60,595 nt of DNA, from positions 1 to 60,595 of the forward strand of contig JALVVK010000020.1 of the NCBI GenBank assembly GCA_027023445.1, read 5' to 3'. The stretch is from Deltaproteobacteria bacterium (GTDB lineage: Bacteria; Desulfobacterota; Dissulfuribacteria; Dissulfuribacterales; JALVPX01). Each line of letters starts with the position of its first letter. Positions within the stretch are counted from its first letter, which is position 1. The notes beneath the pieces were generated by a model that was given only the letters and a program-made list of their open reading frames with translations, was not told the DNA's origin and did not search any database. This document shows positions 1 to 11,159 of this stretch, piece after piece. A program made the position numbers and the translations under genes.

Positions 1-109
1 TTGAAATTAACCTGCCACTTTAATCCGGCATCACGTACATCCCCAGGAGGATGATATACGGCCATCAACCCGGATTATGCGGACAGCAACTTTACAGAAT
101 CCGGGATCA

Positions 110-1999
110 TCAATCCAGCCCCTTTTTCCTGAGATAAATCCTGAGAGCGGTTATGGCTGCCGGGGTAATGCCTGAAATCCTTGAGGCGCGCCCAAGAGAA
201 TCCGGCCTCTGCCGCGAGAGTTTCTCCCTTATTTCCGTGGAAAGGCCTGGTATGACGCTGTAATCAAGGTCGTAGGGGAGCCTTACCGACTCCCACCTTC
301 TTAACTGTTCCACTTCATGGCGCTGTCTTTCCATGTATCCATGATACTTGGTCTCCACCTCCACATGAGAGGCAACTTCCGCGGGCCAGTCTTTTAGTTC
401 ACAGAATCTCTCCGAAACCCGCTGAAAATCAATCTCGGGTCTTCTCAGCAGATGCTCCAGGGTTACGGGTTGCCTGATTGGAGTCGAGCCAATGGAACTG
501 AGCCACTGGTTTGTTTCATGGTCAGGATACAGACGAATGGAACGAACCGTCTCCATGGCCATTTCTATTCCCTGCCTTTTCTCCTCGAAACGCTGCCAGG
601 AATCATCCCTCACAAGGCCTATCTTTCTGCCCAGGGGACGCAGGCGGATGTCCGCGTTATCCTCACGAAGAAGAAGTCTGTACTCCGCCCTCGAGGTAAA
701 CATCCTGTAGGGTTCCCTGGTTCCCCTGGTAACCAGATCGTCAATAAGCACACCAATATACGCCTCAGACCTGCTGAGAATCACCGGATCCAGGTCCTGA
801 ACCTGTCTTGCCGCGTTGATGCCTGCCATAAGTCCCTGGGCGCCAGCCTCCTCGTAGCCCGACGTGCCATTGATCTGCCCGGCAAAATACAGGCCGCGCA
901 CCAGGTGAGTTTCAAGTGAGGGCCTTAGCTGCACCGGATCCGCGTAATCGTATTCTATGGCGTAACCAGGCCTCAATATGCGGGCATTCTCAAGCCCCCT
1001 GATGCTTCGCACCATGGCAAGCTGGACGTCAATGGGCAGACTCGTGGCAATGCCGTTTGGATATATTTCAACTGTATTCAAACCCTCAGGTTCCAGAAAA
1101 ATCTGATGCCGGGGCTTTTCTGAAAATCGATGCACCTTGTCCTCGATAGAGGGACAATACCGGGCGCCAACTCCCTCTATGACCCCTGTAAACAGAGGGG
1201 AACGATCCAGCCCGGACTTTATTATCCGGTGGGTGCGCTCATTGGTGTAGGTAATGTAACACGGGACCTGGGGCTGGCGGATTGGTACCGGATCAAAGGA
1301 AAATCCTCTTGGCTCGGCCTCTCCATGCTGGGCCTCAAGGCCTGAAAAATCAATGGAATCCCGGTGCAGTCTGGGTGTGGTGCCGGTCTTCAGCCTTCCA
1401 AGCTCGAATCCCAGCTCACGCAGCGAATTGGAAAGCCTGTTTGATGGCGGATCCCCGAGGCGGCCGGCAGGGAACCTGCAAAGCCCGATATGGATAAGCC
1501 CTGTCAGGAATGTACCGGTTGTGATTATCACTGTTCGCGATTGAATCTCCTCGCCCACAGTGGTTTCTATGCCCGTCACCCTGCCATCCCTAGCCAGTAT
1601 CCGGCCGGCCATGGCCTGATAGATGTCAAGCCGTTCCTGCCTCTCAACCACCTCCTTCATCCTGAGCCTGTAAAGCAGCATGTCCGCCTGGGCCCTTGAG
1701 GCCCTGACAGCGGGTCCCCTGGAGGTGTTAAGACTGCGGAACTGTATACCGGTCGCGTCTATATTTTTTGCCATTTCTCCACCAAGGGCATCGATCTCCC
1801 TTACGAGATGTCCCTTGGCAAGGCCGCCAATGGCAGGATTGCAACTCATGGCGGCAATACAGTCCAGGTTTATGGTGAGAAGGCACGTCTCGGCTCCGAG
1901 ACGCGCGGCGGCCAGCGCGGCCTCACATCCGGCATGCCCCGCGCCTATAACCAGCACATCATATTTTTTTGGATAAACCGACATATGAAAAAATATCAA
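110..1999 (-). CDS. mnmG: tRNA uridine-5-carboxymethylaminomethyl(34) synthesis enzyme MnmG (GidA)
   Basis: 629 aa; N-terminal FAD motif [54 protein letters not shown]-terminal MnmG helical domain. Confidence 0.97.
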   Translation of the reverse strand: MIFFHMSVYPKKYDVLVIGAGHAGCEAALAAARLGAETCLLTINLDCIAAMSCNPAIGGLAKGHLVREIDALGGEMAKNIDATGIQFRSLNTSRGPAVRASRAQADMLLYRLRMKEVVERQERLDIYQAMAGRILARDGRVTGIETTVGEEIQSRTVIITTGTFLTGLIHIGLCRFPAGRLGDPPSNRLSNSLRELGFELGRLKTGTTPRLHRDSIDFSGLEAQHGEAEPRGFSFDPVPIRQPQVPCYITYTNERTHRIIKSGLDRSPLFTGVIEGVGARYCPSIEDKVHRFSEKPRHQIFLEPEGLNTVEIYPNGIATSLPIDVQLAMVRSIRGLENARILRPGYAIEYDYADPVQLRPSLETHLVRGLYFAGQINGTSGYEEAGAQGLMAGINAARQVQDLDPVILSRSEAYIGVLIDDLVTRGTREPYRMFTSRAEYRLLLREDNADIRLRPLGRKIGLVRDDSWQRFEEKRQGIEMAMETVRSIRLYPDHETNQWLSSIGSTPIRQPVTLEHLLRRPEIDFQRVSERFCELKDWPAEVASHVEVETKYHGYMERQRHEVEQLRRWESVRLPYDLDYSVIPGLSTEIREKLSRQRPDSLGRASRISGITPAAITALRIYLRKKGLD

Positions 2000-2787
2000 C
2001 CATCTTCATTCTTGGCATGTTCCCATGCGCTGTTCATCTCGTCCAGGGAACAGGACGCAAGGTCCCTGTCCTCACGGGCAAAGCCCCTCTCCATTGCGTG
2101 GAATCTGCGCACAAAACGGTTATTGGTCTCCTGGAGGGTCTCTTCCGGGTTGATCCCCAGTTTTCTGGCAAAGTTGGCAAGGGTAAAAAGCAGGTCTCCG
2201 ATCTCCATGCCAACGGCATCCTTCTGATCCCGCTTCAGGGCATCCCGAAGTTCTTCCGTCTCTTCATTCAATTTTTCAAGAACGTCCCTGGCCTCCTCCC
2301 AGTCAAAACCGACCCTTGAGGCGCGCTCTCCCAGCCTGAAGGCCCGCTGCAACGCGGGCATGGACCTGGGAAGGTTGCCGAGAACACTGTGTTCTTCACC
2401 CTTGTCAGCCGCCTCCCTGGACTTGATGGCCTGCCAGTTTTTTATCACGTCATCAGTGCCCGAAATCTTGAGCCCTGCAAAAATATGGGGATGCCGCCGG
2501 ACCATCTTTTCCGCCGCCCCCCTGAGCACATCCTGCAAGTCAAATTTACCCTGCTCCTCATACATGCTGCACACAAAAAGAAGCATGAATAAAAGATCCC
2601 CCAGTTCCTCGGCCACCTTTGAGGCGTTCTCCTGATCTATGGCGTCCAGCAGCTCATATGCCTCTTCCACTATATATTTTTTGACGGAAAAAGGCGTCTG
2701 CTCACGATCCCAGGGGCAGCCGTCAGGTGCCCTGAGCCTGCTTATGATGTCCCTCAACTCGGGAACAGTTCCATTGATTTTTTTCAT
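1996..2787 (-). CDS. mazG: Nucleoside triphosphate pyrophosphohydrolase MazG
   Basis: [36 protein letters not shown] repeated twice; overlaps mnmG by 4 nt. Confidence 0.95.
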   Translation of the reverse strand: MKKINGTVPELRDIISRLRAPDGCPWDREQTPFSVKKYIVEEAYELLDAIDQENASKVAEELGDLLFMLLFVCSMYEEQGKFDLQDVLRGAAEKMVRRHPHIFAGLKISGTDDVIKNWQAIKSREAADKGEEHSVLGNLPRSMPALQRAFRLGERASRVGFDWEEARDVLEKLNEETEELRDALKRDQKDAVGMEIGDLLFTLANFARKLGINPEETLQETNNRFVRRFHAMERGFAREDRDLASCSLDEMNSAWEHAKNEDG

Positions 2788-3006
2788 AATAAACCCCTTT
2801 TGAATGATGACGGATATTAAACATTACACCCGGATTATGCACCTGCCAATTTCGACCTTATTTTCCATTTTCCATGAAATTGGCAGTCCCTTGTTGTCTC
2901 AATCAGGCCAACAAATTTATCAAGGGTACAATTTTAAACCTGTCTGTTATTCCTGGCGATAAGTAAAACAGAAGAAGTTTATTTAATTACAGCAGGGAGG
3001 CTACAA

Positions 3007-3411
3007 ATGGATAGTAAAGGCATGGAATTCCCAGGTTTGAGTCCCCAGCTGCCACCTCAAATCAATATGGGAAGGCAATCTGTATCCGTAGTAAAACCAG
3101 TGGAAAAGACAGAAGGCGGAAGGCTGAAATCGGTCCTGGAACGCAACAGGGAGCCCGCCTTTAATCAGGACAAACCCAAAGGCACCAATGACGAGGAATC
3201 CGCCAGACTTGCGGCCGAATTACTGGCCCAGGAGGTTTCCGATTCATCCCGATTTGAAATTTCATGGGCGGTTAACGACAAAACAGGCACCCTGTTTGTT
3301 GAAGTTAAAGACAAAAATACAGGCGAGGTTCTCCGCCAGATCCCACCGAACGATATTCTAAATGAGGGGCGTTCGGACCTGTCCGGCATACTGCTGGACA
3401 AAACCGCGTAA
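3007..3411 (+). CDS. FlaG-like flagellar protein
   Basis: C-terminal FlaG signature: NDKTGTLFVEVKDKNTGEVLRQIPPNDIL; good RBS (agcagggagg). Confidence 0.7.
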   Translation: MDSKGMEFPGLSPQLPPQINMGRQSVSVVKPVEKTEGGRLKSVLERNREPAFNQDKPKGTNDEESARLAAELLAQEVSDSSRFEISWAVNDKTGTLFVEVKDKNTGEVLRQIPPNDILNEGRSDLSGILLDKTA

Positions 3412-3496
3412 CCCGTCCAGAACCTGTCAGGCCTGGCCATCCTGATATCTGCTTAATGCCTGTCCCGCCCTACAGCAGAACTTCGTTCAGGATTAT

Positions 3497-3586
3497 CCCG
3501 GATTATGCGTCTCGCAAATTTACCGAAGACGCAAGGCGGAGGGCACACATATTTCAGGCAGTTGAAGCGCATAATCTGGATTAAAG
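3497..3586. repeat. Family A palindromic intergenic element
   Basis: cccggattatgcgtctcgcaaatttaccgaagacgcaaggcggagggcacaca...gttgaagcgcataatctggatt. Confidence 0.8.
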
Positions 3587-3606
3587 CTCCAAGGCGGAAA
3601 TCATCT

Positions 3607-4599
3607 TTAGGGGGTGCCTTTGCACCCCAGAAGCTTCATGAACAACTCGGGATCCAGACGGGTCCCCAGCAGGCTGATTCCCCAGTGAAGGTGAGCACCC
3701 GTAGCCCTTCCCGTTTTCCCGGACAGACCAAGTATCTCCCCTCGTTTGACCATTGTCCCCTGCTTAATCCGAACCTCTGAAAGATGGGCATACAGGGTAT
3801 AAAGCCCGCATCCATGATCAACCACCATAGTCCATCCACTGAGATAACAGTTTCTCACGAGGGCCACCCTGCCCGAATTGGCGGATCTTACAGGCGTGCC
3901 CTCAGGGGCACGGAGATCCACTCCTGAATGCGGACTCCGGGGCTGCCCGTTGAATATCCGCCTGAGCCCAAAGGGACTAAGAATCCTGGAATTAACCGGC
4001 CAGACAAAAGAAGACTTCCAGTATCGGCGCGGGGTAACCATGTTACAGACCTTTTGAACCGCATGTTGATCCTCCCGCACCTTTTTTAATATCCGGGGCG
4101 GGAACTCTACCATTTTACGGGCCACCACCAGCCTTTCTTCGGGAAACTTCCTGTATTTTACGTCAACGGAAATGGTACTGACATTCAGGCCTTCAGGCCC
4201 GCCCCACCTTATGATAAGCGCATGCCGGCCCGGAGTTACCGAAAGCCCGGCACCCAGGATCGCCTCAAAACCCTTATGCTTCTCCCTGGGGAAAAAGGGA
4301 ATCTCCCTGCCGAGAAACGAGATTCCCTGTAGCCAGGTCCCGGACGGAAGCACCACATCCAGGAGAGCCAGGCCTCCCAGAGGAATGGTCCTGGGAGTAA
4401 GGGACATAACGGGTTCCTTGTTGGATATGGACGCCATAGACATGGACGTCAGGGAAACCAGAAGCAAGAAAAAACAGGCGGCCATCAACAAGACACATGG
4501 CGTACGTGAAGCTGATATCTGATTAATTTTATATGAAATCAAACACATGCCAGACGTCCATAAACAAACGAATTTTACCTGCAAATCACCATTTATCAA
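3607..4599 (-). CDS. M23 family metallopeptidase (LytM-like) with N-terminal membrane anchor
   Basis: C-terminal RSPHSGVDLRAPEGTPVRSANSGRVAL...VVDHGCGLYTLYAHLSEV...TGRATGAHLHWGI. Confidence 0.9.
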   Translation of the reverse strand: MINGDLQVKFVCLWTSGMCLISYKINQISASRTPCVLLMAACFFLLLVSLTSMSMASISNKEPVMSLTPRTIPLGGLALLDVVLPSGTWLQGISFLGREIPFFPREKHKGFEAILGAGLSVTPGRHALIIRWGGPEGLNVSTISVDVKYRKFPEERLVVARKMVEFPPRILKKVREDQHAVQKVCNMVTPRRYWKSSFVWPVNSRILSPFGLRRIFNGQPRSPHSGVDLRAPEGTPVRSANSGRVALVRNCYLSGWTMVVDHGCGLYTLYAHLSEVRIKQGTMVKRGEILGLSGKTGRATGAHLHWGISLLGTRLDPELFMKLLGCKGTP

Positions 4600-4605
4600 C
4601 CACCC

Positions 4606-6006
4606 TTACCCGGTGGATTTTACCTCGCATTCAATATACCCCCTGGCGGGTCTGACTGTAATCCGGTCCCCGGGCCGGACATCCTCCGAGGAACTGACAA
4701 GTTTTTTGTCTTCCGTATATACAAGGCTGTATCCCCGGGCCAGTATCCCGAGAGGGCTGACCGCGTCCAGGGAAGCGCACGTGTTACCCAGGCGTGAACG
4801 TCTCCTCTCAAGATAAATTCCGGCGGCCCGTTCAAACCGGGAATGCTTCTCCGACAGGTCCTTTCGGGCCAATCTTACCATGGTGCCGGGATGGTGCCTT
4901 GAAAGCACCTGCTCGGCATATGAAATCTTTTGCCTTTCCGAGGTAAGCCTGGCGGAAAGCAGGCGCGTCAGTTCTGAATTAAGCTCATCCGTTCTGAGCC
5001 GCCTGTCCGCAAGTCTTCGCCTTGGGTCAACAAGTCCGGCCCGCAGAGCCTGGAGCCTGTGCCTCTGATTGGAGAGGGTTCTTGAAATCAGCAGGCGGAG
5101 ATGTTGCACCATATCTTCCATCCGGCCTGAAAGAACCTTTTGGTCGGGCACGACAAGCTGCGCTGCGGCAGTGGGAGTGGCCGCCCTTAAATCCGAGACA
5201 AAATCCGAGATGGTAAAATCGATCTCATGGCCTATGGCAGAAACCACGGGATATGGAAAATCAAAGATTCTCCTGGCCAGCCCCTCATGGTTAAAGGCCC
5301 ACAGGTCCTCCATGGAGCCTCCTCCCCTGGTGATTACCACCACGTCTTCCGCGCGTGCGGTCAATTCTATGAGATCCAGGGCATTGATGATGTCCCACGG
5401 GGCCTCTTCTCCCTGGACCCTGACCGGGCAGAGGACCATGCGCACCCCTGGAAATCTTGCGCGCGCCGTACGGATAAAGTCCCTCACAGCCGCCCCGGTA
5501 GGAGAAGTAACCACAAAGATCCTGCCCGGTAAAAAGGGAATCGCTTTTTTATGGCTCCGGTCAAACAGCCCTTCGGCCTGAAGCCTTGTCTTCAGCTGCT
5601 CAAAGGCAAGCCTGAGAGCACCCTCACCCACCGGCTCCACGGATTCAACAATAAGCTGAAGGTCACCCCTGCCGGGATAAATATTTATTCGTCCCAGACA
5701 CAGGACTTCTTGCCCTTCTTCAAGCTCAAAGACAAGGCGACGCGCCTGAAACCTGAAAAGCACCGCCCTTACCTGGGACTCCGCGTCCTTCAGCAGAAAA
5801 TAAAGATGACCTGAAGAAGGACGGCGCAGGCTGGAAACCTCTCCCCGCACCCATATACTGGAAAAATCAATGTCAATCCGGCCCTGGAGGGCATCCAGAA
5901 GGCCGCTCACCCCGTAAACAAATTTTTCCCCGGCCCTTCCGGGCACGGCATCCGGCCCGGTTTCTTCAAGTACCCTTGATGGGAATAAATCATCCAGATT
6001 TGTCAT
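4606..6006 (-). CDS. xseA: Exodeoxyribonuclease VII large subunit
   Basis: 466 aa; OB-fold N-term WVRGEVSSLRRPSSGHLYFLLKD, ITRGGGSMEDLWAFNHE, SAIGHEIDFTISDFVSDLRAATPTAAAQL. Confidence 0.96.
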   Translation of the reverse strand: MTNLDDLFPSRVLEETGPDAVPGRAGEKFVYGVSGLLDALQGRIDIDFSSIWVRGEVSSLRRPSSGHLYFLLKDAESQVRAVLFRFQARRLVFELEEGQEVLCLGRINIYPGRGDLQLIVESVEPVGEGALRLAFEQLKTRLQAEGLFDRSHKKAIPFLPGRIFVVTSPTGAAVRDFIRTARARFPGVRMVLCPVRVQGEEAPWDIINALDLIELTARAEDVVVITRGGGSMEDLWAFNHEGLARRIFDFPYPVVSAIGHEIDFTISDFVSDLRAATPTAAAQLVVPDQKVLSGRMEDMVQHLRLLISRTLSNQRHRLQALRAGLVDPRRRLADRRLRTDELNSELTRLLSARLTSERQKISYAEQVLSRHHPGTMVRLARKDLSEKHSRFERAAGIYLERRRSRLGNTCASLDAVSPLGILARGYSLVYTEDKKLVSSSEDVRPGDRITVRPARGYIECEVKSTG

Positions 6007-6508
6007 ACCATGAATATATTGCCTGTTGGTGATGGAGGCAAACTTAAAACACCCGGGAGGCTACCTGGTTTTTCGTGCATCCTTCTGACAGATGTGCGGC
6101 AGACCCGAAAAAATCACAGCAGACGCCCAGAAAAAAGAACCTTGATTCCACTTTGAACACTTATTTTAATCCCGTCCCTGAGGGTAGCCAATGGAAGCGT
6201 TTTTGGGTAATGTAAAATTTGTTTGTGAAACTAAGGAGAAGGCAGGAAAACCGTTAGATGCCTTCATTAGAATTAAACTGCGGTCCGAGAAGTTTTATGA
6301 GACAAATTATCTCAACATTCAACGAAATGCGACGTGATATCAGACGATATTGAGCAATGCGGATTGATCTGTTTTCTTGGTAGAGGCACCATAGGCGTTG
6401 CCATGCCGAATCAAATACCCCAATAGGTTCTGGATCTGTCATTTTACCTTGAATGAACATTTATATAAGACTCATTTCTGATTATTGCACTTAATAGGGA
6501 CTTTAGCC

Positions 6509-7285
6509 ATGAAGGTAGTAATTCTTGCGGGAGGTTTTGGTACCAGAATAAGCGAAGAATCGCATTTAAGGCCAAAACCGATGATAGAGATAGGCGGACG
6601 CCCCATACTCTGGCATATCATGAAAATTTATTCTCATTTCGGCTTCAATGATTTTATTATTTGCCTGGGATATAAAGGATACTACATCAAAGAATATTTT
6701 GCGCATTATTTCCTTCATGAATCTGACATCACCTTTGATTTCAGGAATGGAAACCACCAGATCATTCATAATCATAAGGCCGAGCCCTGGCGGGTAACCT
6801 TGGTAGATACTGGTCTCAATACTATGACTGGCGGCCGTGTCAAACGAATCCAGCCATACATAGATAATAAAACCTTCATGTTGACATATGGTGATGGGGT
6901 AGGAGACATAAACATTAAGAAGCTTGTCAGCTTCCATATGAACCACGGCAAACTTGCCACGGTAACATCAACGCAGCCAAGCGGCAGATTTGGCGCATTA
7001 AAATTCGGCAATGATAATCATGTAAAATCCTTTCAAGAAAAACCAGAGGGTGACGGAGGCTGGATCAACGCCGGTTTCTTTGTCATGGAGCCGGAAATCT
7101 TCAACTATATTGAAGGAGATTCAACGGTTCTTGAAAAAGGGCCCCTGGAAAACTTGGCCCGTGACGGGCAACTGGTAGCATACAGGCATCGCAGATTCTG
7201 GCAACCAATGGATACGCTGAGGGATAAAAGAATACTTGAAGATCTTTGGGGGTCAGGAAATGCTCCATGGAAGATCTGGGAATAG
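6509..7285 (+). CDS. rfbF: Glucose-1-phosphate cytidylyltransferase
   Basis: MKVVILAGGFGTRISEESHLRPKPMIEIGGRPILWHIMKIYSHFG...YGDGVGDINI...WQPMDTLRDKRILEDLW; ATG at 6509 preferred over the ORF-track start at 6485. Confidence 0.93.
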   Translation: MKVVILAGGFGTRISEESHLRPKPMIEIGGRPILWHIMKIYSHFGFNDFIICLGYKGYYIKEYFAHYFLHESDITFDFRNGNHQIIHNHKAEPWRVTLVDTGLNTMTGGRVKRIQPYIDNKTFMLTYGDGVGDINIKKLVSFHMNHGKLATVTSTQPSGRFGALKFGNDNHVKSFQEKPEGDGGWINAGFFVMEPEIFNYIEGDSTVLEKGPLENLARDGQLVAYRHRRFWQPMDTLRDKRILEDLWGSGNAPWKIWE

Positions 7286-7311
7286 TCCCTTGCAAGCCGA
7301 ACACCATATAT

Positions 7312-8394
7312 ATGTTTGACATTTTTTTCAAAAACAGGCGTATTTTCATTACAGGACACACAGGATTTAAAGGATCCTGGCTATGCCTGTGGCTGCAGAG
7401 ACTGGGCGCAAAAATTACCGGTTATGCCTTGGAACCACCAACTGAACCCAACCTTTTTGATCTATGCAATATTAGTCAATTTATCGATTCCATACATGGG
7501 GATGTCAGAAACCAAAAGACGTTACAAACCGCCATGGAATACGCCGAGCCCGAGATTGTCATCCATATGGCTGCCCAACCATTGGTACGTAATTCATACA
7601 AAAAACCTGTAGAAACCTATGAAATCAATGTGATGGGAACGATTAATCTCTTTGAGGCCGTCCGGCAGGTTGACGGCATCAGGGCCGTCATTAATGTCAC
7701 CACCGACAAGGTCTATGAAAACAAAGAATGGATCTGGGGCTACCGGGAGAATGAACCACTTGGCGGTTATGATCCTTATTCGAGCAGTAAAGCCTGTTCA
7801 GAACTGGTTACTTCCGCCTACCGAAATTCTTTTTTCAACCCACTCAAATATAATGATCATGGAGTGGCAGTGGCAAGCGTCCGGGCAGGCAATGTTATCG
7901 GCGGGGGCGACTGGGGGACAGACCGGCTCATACCCGACTGTGTCCGCTCACTCCTGACAAATCAGCCTGTTATGATCAGGAATCCCGATGCGGTAAGGCC
8001 CTGGCAGCATGTCCTTGAGCCCCTGCGAGGATACCTGATGCTGGCACAAAAAATGTGTGAAGAAGGACCGCGCTATTCACAGGCGTGGAACTTCGGCCCG
8101 TACGAATCTGACGCCAGACCCGTCAAATGGATAACCCAGAGAATTTGCTCCCTGTGGGGCAGTGATTCATCATACAATATTGATCCGGGCAATCACCCTC
8201 ACGAGGCCACCTATCTGAAACTGGACTGTTCAAAGGCTGCCAAAGAGTTAGGTTGGCGCCCCATATGGACCCTGGATGAGGCATTGAAGAAAATCATAGA
8301 ATGGACACTGGCCTATCAGAACGGGGAGGACTTGAGAGAGATCTGTTTAAAGCAGATCATGGAATACATGGCAGCCTGGAACCGCCAAGCATGA
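7312..8394 (+). CDS. rfbG: CDP-glucose 4,6-dehydratase
   Basis: NRRIFITGHTGFKGSWLCLWL, NVTTDKVYENKEW, YDPYSSSKACSELV; ATG at 7312 preferred. Confidence 0.93.
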   Translation: MFDIFFKNRRIFITGHTGFKGSWLCLWLQRLGAKITGYALEPPTEPNLFDLCNISQFIDSIHGDVRNQKTLQTAMEYAEPEIVIHMAAQPLVRNSYKKPVETYEINVMGTINLFEAVRQVDGIRAVINVTTDKVYENKEWIWGYRENEPLGGYDPYSSSKACSELVTSAYRNSFFNPLKYNDHGVAVASVRAGNVIGGGDWGTDRLIPDCVRSLLTNQPVMIRNPDAVRPWQHVLEPLRGYLMLAQKMCEEGPRYSQAWNFGPYESDARPVKWITQRICSLWGSDSSYNIDPGNHPHEATYLKLDCSKAAKELGWRPIWTLDEALKKIIEWTLAYQNGEDLREICLKQIMEYMAAWNRQA

Positions 8395-8417
8395 GCCACG
8401 AAGACCGGAGATGTTCT

Positions 8418-8633
8418 ATGCAGGTAATAAAAAAAATAGTGAAACGGGAAAGCATAAAATCTGTTTTCATTCCGGAAGAATTTGGTGACCAAGTGGAAAT
8501 TATCATATTGCCTGCTGGGGATAAAACAGCCATCTCTTCTGATCCTGATAAGTTAATGACGTCCGAAGAAATAACCGGCTTTGCGTCCAAGGTGTTGGCA
8601 AGCGAAAGCGAAAATGTATGGGATGAAATCTAA
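8418..8633 (+). CDS. Small putative type II antitoxin upstream of the PemK/MazF-like domain
   Basis: 71 aa from ATG 8418 (MQVIKKIVKRESIKSVFIPEEFGDQVEIIILPAG...); stop overlaps the next start (ATGAAATCTAA), typical toxin-antitoxin spacing. Confidence 0.55.
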   Translation: MQVIKKIVKRESIKSVFIPEEFGDQVEIIILPAGDKTAISSDPDKLMTSEEITGFASKVLASESENVWDEI

Positions 8634-10242
8634 ATATACTGGTATCATATTTAAGATTCCTTTTCCTTTTACTGACCCTGACAGCCCCAAGGGACGGCCT
8701 GCCCTGGCAATATCCGAGCCGGATGAATATGGGGATATTGCCTTTTTGTTTATTACAACCAAACAAACCCGTGTTTCCGCACATACGCTGGATATTCCTG
8801 CCGGGATTCTGCCGTTTCCATCCCATATCCATCTCGATAAAATCTTTCTATTTAACAGGAAAATCATACAAAAAAAAATTGCCGGGCTCAACATTGATTT
8901 TCTGGACAAGGTATTAAGAAATCTGACCTTTCTTGATGTTAATCGGTATTTCAATAATATTAAAAAACCGCGCCTCAGGGCTACTTTCATTCCCGGCCAA
9001 TCCCGGGTTAACTACGCAGGCCGTGTTTATGATGAAAAAGAAGTGATCAACCTTGTTGACTCTTCCCTGGATTTCTGGCTGACGTCTGGACGCTATACAA
9101 ATAGATTTGAAAAAGAATTTGCCGGCTTTTTGGGAATTAAATATTGTTCTCTCACAAATTCCGGTTCATCAGCCAATCTCCTCGCATTCATGGCCCTGAC
9201 ATCGCCCAAACTTGGTGAACGACGAATTAAAAAAGGGGATGAGGTCATTACCGTTGCCGCTGGCTTTCCAACCACGGTAGCTCCAATAATCCAGTACGGC
9301 GCCATCCCTGTATTCGTTGATATCAAACTGCCGACCTACAATATTGACTGTTCCCAACTGGAGGACGCCCTTTCCGGAAAAACAAAAGCGGTTATGCTGG
9401 CCCACACCCTGGGAAATCCATTTGATCTAAAAAAAGTGAGGGAATTTTGCCATAAAAATAATCTCTGGCTCATCGAAGACAACTGCGATGCCCTTGGTTC
9501 AAGATATTTTTATGATGGAACGTGGCGTTATACCGGAACAATAGGTGATATCGGCACTTCGAGCTTTTATCCGCCCCACCACATGACCATGGGAGAAGGC
9601 GGAGCAGTATATACGAATGACACCCAGTTAAAACGACTTATTGAATCCTTCCGGGACTGGGGGCGGGACTGCTGGTGTGCTTCAGGAAGAGACAATACTT
9701 GCGGGAAACGATTCAGCCAGCAGTTTGGGGAACTACCCTTTGGTTATGATCATAAATACGTCTATTCCCATTTTGGTTACAACCTGAAAATAACTGACAT
9801 GCAGGCGGCCATTGGCTGTGCCCAGCTTGAGAAATTGCCCCAGTTTATCAAGGCGCGAAAGGCCAACTGGAAAAGATTGCGTGAAGGGCTTGCTGCCATT
9901 GAAGACAGGTTTGTCCTGCCGGAGCCAACTCCAGATTCAGACCCAAGCTGGTTCGGCTTTTTGTTGACAGTGCGGGAAGGTGCTGGAGTTACCCGGGACA
10001 AGGTGGTTGGTTACCTGGAGAAAAACGGTATCCAGACCAGGATGCTCTTTGCCGGAAATCTGTTGAAACACCCCTGTTTTGATGAGATGAGGGCCTCCGG
10101 AACCGGGTTCAGAATCGCAGCTGATCTCAAAAATACCGAGCTGGTGATGAATAATACATTCTGGGTGGGGGTGTATCCAGGGATGACAGAGAAGATGATG
10201 GATTATATGATTGAAAAACTAACGTATTTTACCTTGAAATGA
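8623..10242 (+). CDS. rfbH: Fusion: N-terminal PemK/MazF-like toxin domain + CDP-4-keto-6-deoxyglucose 3-dehydrase (DegT/DnrJ aminotransferase family, RfbH/DdhC)
   Basis: N-term GIIFKIPFPFTDPDSPKGRPALAISEP...GDIAFLFITTKQ...HLDKIFLFNRKIIQKKIAGL (PemK-like); from about residue 112 FIPGQSRVNYAGRVYDEKEVINLVDSSLDFWLTSGRYTNRFEKEF...TNSGSSANLLA...VITVAAGFPTTVAPIIQYG (RfbH); uninterrupted frame. Confidence 0.8.
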   Translation: MKSKYTGIIFKIPFPFTDPDSPKGRPALAISEPDEYGDIAFLFITTKQTRVSAHTLDIPAGILPFPSHIHLDKIFLFNRKIIQKKIAGLNIDFLDKVLRNLTFLDVNRYFNNIKKPRLRATFIPGQSRVNYAGRVYDEKEVINLVDSSLDFWLTSGRYTNRFEKEFAGFLGIKYCSLTNSGSSANLLAFMALTSPKLGERRIKKGDEVITVAAGFPTTVAPIIQYGAIPVFVDIKLPTYNIDCSQLEDALSGKTKAVMLAHTLGNPFDLKKVREFCHKNNLWLIEDNCDALGSRYFYDGTWRYTGTIGDIGTSSFYPPHHMTMGEGGAVYTNDTQLKRLIESFRDWGRDCWCASGRDNTCGKRFSQQFGELPFGYDHKYVYSHFGYNLKITDMQAAIGCAQLEKLPQFIKARKANWKRLREGLAAIEDRFVLPEPTPDSDPSWFGFLLTVREGAGVTRDKVVGYLEKNGIQTRMLFAGNLLKHPCFDEMRASGTGFRIAADLKNTELVMNNTFWVGVYPGMTEKMMDYMIEKLTYFTLK

Positions 10243-11159
10243 GCCCTCATACGAGAATTTTATTGACAGGCGCTACCGGTTTTTTAGGAAGTCATCTTGC
10301 TCATGGCCTAATTGCTGCCGACTATGAAGTTATAGCGTATAGGCGTAATACCTCAAACTTATGGAGGGTCGCTGATATTGAAAGAAAAATTGCCTGGTAT
10401 GACGTCACTGACCTCGAATCTCCATTTAGGGAACATGGAAAGATAGATCATGTTATCCATACCGCGACAATTTACGGACGCAACAATGAAAAAAACAGCC
10501 TTCTGGTAGATACCAACCTTTTATTTCCCCTTAAATTATTTGAAATCGCAAGTTCTTTCAAAGCAAACACCTTTTTGAATACTGACACAATCTTATATAA
10601 AGATATTAATGGGTACTCTCTTTCAAAAGGACAATTACGAGAATGGCTTAAAATGGTTGCCGGTCAAACAAAAGTGATAAATGTCAAGCTTGAACATATA
10701 TATGGCCCCAAGGATGATGATAGTAAATTTGTTACCTCAATTATAAAACAATGTCTGTCTAATATCCCTGAAATCAAACTCACAGAAGGTGAACAGAAAA
10801 GGGATTTTATTTATATATCAGATGTGGTTGAGGGTTATCTCTGCCTTTTAAAACATCATCTTGATCTATGCGAGCCGTATCTTGATGTGGGCATGGGCTC
10901 CGGATATTCGATCCCTATTAAAGATCTCGTCAGGCATGTAGCTGAATTGACCGGCACTCGAACCAATTTTTTATTTGGCGCGCTACCTTACAGGGAAAAA
11001 GAAATAATGGATTCAAAGGCGGATATAAGCCTCCTGAGGGGATTCGGCTGGCGACCGCGCATAGGTTTAAAAGATGGGTTGAGAATGACTATAAAAGCAG
11101 AAAAAAGGTTAAAACATGAGATACTTGATAACCGGAGGCTGCGGTTTTTTAGGCAGTAA
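10239..11159 (+). CDS. NAD-dependent epimerase/dehydratase, probable CDP-paratose/abequose synthase-like reductase
   Basis: SDR Rossmann [18 protein letters not shown]; position between rfbH and rfbE; ATGA overlap with upstream gene. Confidence 0.7.
   Translation: MSPHTRILLTGATGFLGSHLAHGLIAADYEVIAYRRNTSNLWRVADIERKIAWYDVTDLESPFREHGKIDHVIHTATIYGRNNEKNSLLVDTNLLFPLKLFEIASSFKANTFLNTDTILYKDINGYSLSKGQLREWLKMVAGQTKVINVKLEHIYGPKDDDSKFVTSIIKQCLSNIPEIKLTEGEQKRDFIYISDVVEGYLCLLKHHLDLCEPYLDVGMGSGYSIPIKDLVRHVAELTGTRTNFLFGALPYREKEIMDSKADISLLRGFGWRPRIGLKDGLRMTIKAEKRLKHEILDNRRLRFFRQ

Noticed and set aside
452-1976. Plus-strand ORFs antisense to mnmG
   Set aside because: Entirely inside a clear housekeeping gene on the other strand with no domain signature
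6191-6460. Short ORFs between xseA and rfbF (possible remnant gene)
   Set aside because: Frames are short and stop early, no recognisable family; insufficient support for a gene or pseudogene call
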